Of a stretch of DNA of 64,000 bases, positions 62,762 through 64,000 are shown piece after piece (the stretch's first letter is position 1; each line of letters starts with the position of its first letter). The notes below the pieces were generated by a model. That model worked only from the letters and a program-made list of their open reading frames with translations. It searched no databases and was not told the DNA's origin. A program made the position numbers and the translations under genes. The stretch lies in contig NZ_JAOQKI010000009.1 of the NCBI RefSeq assembly GCF_025567465.1, positions 1-64,000 on the forward strand, in the 5' to 3' direction. The DNA is from Roseburia_C amylophila. GTDB taxonomy: Bacteria > Bacillota > Clostridia > Lachnospirales > Lachnospiraceae.

Positions 62762-63268
62762 CTATTTCAACTGTCTTCTCTTTTCAATCTCAAGCTCTGC
62801 TATCTGCTCTAATTTATTCAGATAGCCAATCAGCCGGTTCATATCTTCTTCTCCCATTTTCTCCGTAACCGACTTTAATAATTCACTCAAAATCCGGTTG
62901 CATTCATTTAAAACCTCTTTTCCTTCCTCAGTTACTCTCACATAAACATTCCGCCGGTCACCCTCACACACCATACGTTCAACATATTTTTTCTCTTCCA
63001 GGGAACGAAGTGTCCGGGACACCGCCGGTGCTGCCACACGCATATAACGTACCACTTCCGATACCGTAACCTTTGCATCTATCGATTTGCTATCCGGCTC
63101 TTTGGCATCTGTCTCTTTGGTAGCCATCTCTTTTTCTTTGCGGCAATGCTCGATGGTCTTTAAGGTTCCCATTTCCACGGATGAGACCCCCGGCAGAATG
63201 GATGAGATTTTCAAACGATGAAAACGATTAAATATGGAAAATATTTCATTTCCACAACCCTGCATCAT
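62762..63268 (-). CDS. MarR-family regulator with an inserted linker
   Basis: The 168-residue protein keeps the MarR winged helix (VTVSEVVRYMRVAAPAVSRT, wing DRRNVYVRVTEEGKEVLNEC). A 22-residue charged stretch (ATKETDAKEPDSKSIDAK) is inserted before the recognition helices, where relatives have a short turn. It probably represses the ABC exporter genes that follow. The start at 63268 has GGGAGGTGAAA. Confidence 0.8.
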   Translation of the reverse strand: MMQGCGNEIFSIFNRFHRLKISSILPGVSSVEMGTLKTIEHCRKEKEMATKETDAKEPDSKSIDAKVTVSEVVRYMRVAAPAVSRTLRSLEEKKYVERMVCEGDRRNVYVRVTEEGKEVLNECNRILSELLKSVTEKMGEEDMNRLIGYLNKLEQIAELEIEKRRQLK

Positions 63269-63315
63269 TTTCACCTCCCTTTCTTTACATTTTATATTTT
63301 CTATTTATTTAACAT

Positions 63316-63330
63316 TGTTAACTATTAACA
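63316..63330. promoter_or_regulatory. Candidate MarR operator
   Basis: TGTTAA-CTA-TTAACA is a perfect inverted repeat with a 3-nt centre, 48 bp before the MarR gene. Such sites are usual for autoregulated MarR proteins that also control the next gene. Confidence 0.5.
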
Positions 63331-63404
63331 TGTGAAAACAATAATAGCACCATGATTAAGATAGGTCAATTAAAAAAGTATAAAATTATTATTAAATCAT
63401 ATCA

Positions 63405-63433
63405 TTGACAGTTAAAAACGAATCTTATAATAT
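63405..63433 (+). promoter_or_regulatory. Promoter of the DAHP synthase gene
   Basis: TTGACA (63405-63410) is followed at 17 bp by TAATAT (63428-63433); the better hexamer TATAAT lies at 63426-63431 with a 15-bp gap. It is about 40 nt before the ATG. Confidence 0.65.
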
Positions 63434-63472
63434 AAAAAAAGCAAGTTTTTTTTACTAAAGGAGACTAAAAAT

Positions 63473-64000
63473 ATGAGTTTTAATTTTTTAAACCAATTAC
63501 CAAGTCCGGAAGAAATCAAAAAAGAGTATCCGCTTCCGGAGAAACTGGCACAGATAAAAAAAGAACGGGATGCTGCAATTCGTAAAGTCTTAACCGGCGA
63601 AGATAACCGTTTCTTAGTTATCATCGGACCTTGTTCCGCTGACAGCGAAGAACCTGTCTGCGACTACGTCAGCCGCCTGACCAAAATTGCAGAAGATGTC
63701 AAAGACCGTCTGATTATTATCCCTCGTGTCTACACCAATAAGCCAAGAACAACCGGCGAAGGCTATAAAGGTATTGCTACCCAGCCTGACCCTGAGAAAG
63801 CTCCTGATATGGTTGCCGGACTGATTGCAATGCGTAAGCTGCACATCCGTACCATTGAAGAAAGTGGTCTGACCCCTGCCGACGAAATGCTTTATCCGGA
63901 AAACTGGAGTTACATTGACGACCTGCTCTCCTACGTTGCTATCGGTGCACGTTCCGTAGAAGACCAGCAGCATCGTCTTGTAGTCAGTGGGTTTGATGTT
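63473..64000 (+). CDS. 3-deoxy-7-phosphoheptulonate (DAHP) synthase, partial
   Basis: It condenses phosphoenolpyruvate with erythrose-4-phosphate, the first step to aromatic amino acids. The 176 codons present include FLVIIGPCSADSEEPVCDYV and IPRVYTNKPRTTGEGYKG, marks of class I (AroFGH-type) enzymes; the active site lies in the part shown. AAAGGAGACTAAAAAT precedes the ATG. The gene runs off the window end, so its C-terminal half is unseen. Confidence 0.93.
   Translation, partial: MSFNFLNQLPSPEEIKKEYPLPEKLAQIKKERDAAIRKVLTGEDNRFLVIIGPCSADSEEPVCDYVSRLTKIAEDVKDRLIIIPRVYTNKPRTTGEGYKGIATQPDPEKAPDMVAGLIAMRKLHIRTIEESGLTPADEMLYPENWSYIDDLLSYVAIGARSVEDQQHRLVVSGFDV

Overview
The window looks like chromosome from a spore-forming member of the Lachnospiraceae or close Clostridia. 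The evidence is low-to-moderate GC, strong GGAGG ribosome binding sites, spo0A and spoIVB, the Firmicutes order xseA-xseB-ispA-dxs-tlyA-nadK-argR-recN-spoIVB-spo0A, a GGGtGRT/NifU-like pair, and a DUF5688 protein. The genus cannot be decided from this sequence alone. Most genes are on the minus strand.

Layout. 1-2550: ilvN-ilvC, then an Hpt protein and a truncated response regulator behind a promoter and a structured leader. 2871-3782: a DUF-type gene broken by an early stop codon. 4130-8591: a four-gene operon (SPFH/zinc-ribbon protein, small membrane protein, zinc-ribbon/coiled-coil membrane protein, L7/L12-like repeat protein with two zinc ribbons) with a divergent XRE regulator. 8743-10355: a hipBA-type toxin-antitoxin pair with an operator-promoter. 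10437-10736: a tyrosine integrase remnant. 10779-14698: a 3.9 kb island bounded by perfect 33-bp direct repeats of the 3' end of the GGGtGRT gene. It carries DUF4365, an excisionase-like HTH protein, DUF3846, DUF262 and a small acidic Cys protein.

14669-31546: GGGtGRT/NifU-like Fe-S pair, an ABC exporter, an acyl/nucleotidyl-transferase-like beta-helix protein, topoisomerase III, an AAA/DUF234 ATPase with a degenerate P-loop, asd, argH, queH, an SsuBC-type ABC pair without a binding protein, a DHH phosphoesterase and a small membrane protein. 31775-37351 (plus strand): tRNA-Thr, then a cupin-XRE regulator with potABCD, then a DUF5688 protein. 37341-50549: glgA with a composite repeat cluster upstream, spo0A, spoIVB, recN, argR, nadK, tlyA, dxs, ispA, xseB, xseA, nusB and an Asp23/Gls24 protein. 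50572-64000: an EAL protein, metA (acetyl-CoA type by its specificity residue), ligA, an RluF-like synthase, an SH3 protein, tRNA-Arg, a heterodimeric ABC exporter with a MarR regulator, and the start of a DAHP synthase running off the window.

The best candidates for undescribed biology are: (i) the island with DUF262 + DUF3846 + DUF4365, a plausible defence module at a GGGtGRT 3'-end attachment site; (ii) the XRE-controlled SPFH/zinc-ribbon/L12-repeat operon, which recalls Bacillus ydjGHI but lacks PspA and adds an L12-repeat zinc-ribbon protein; (iii) a roughly 105-nt structured RNA with its own promoter and terminator near 2663-2768. All functional statements rest on reading motifs by eye; no database search was run.
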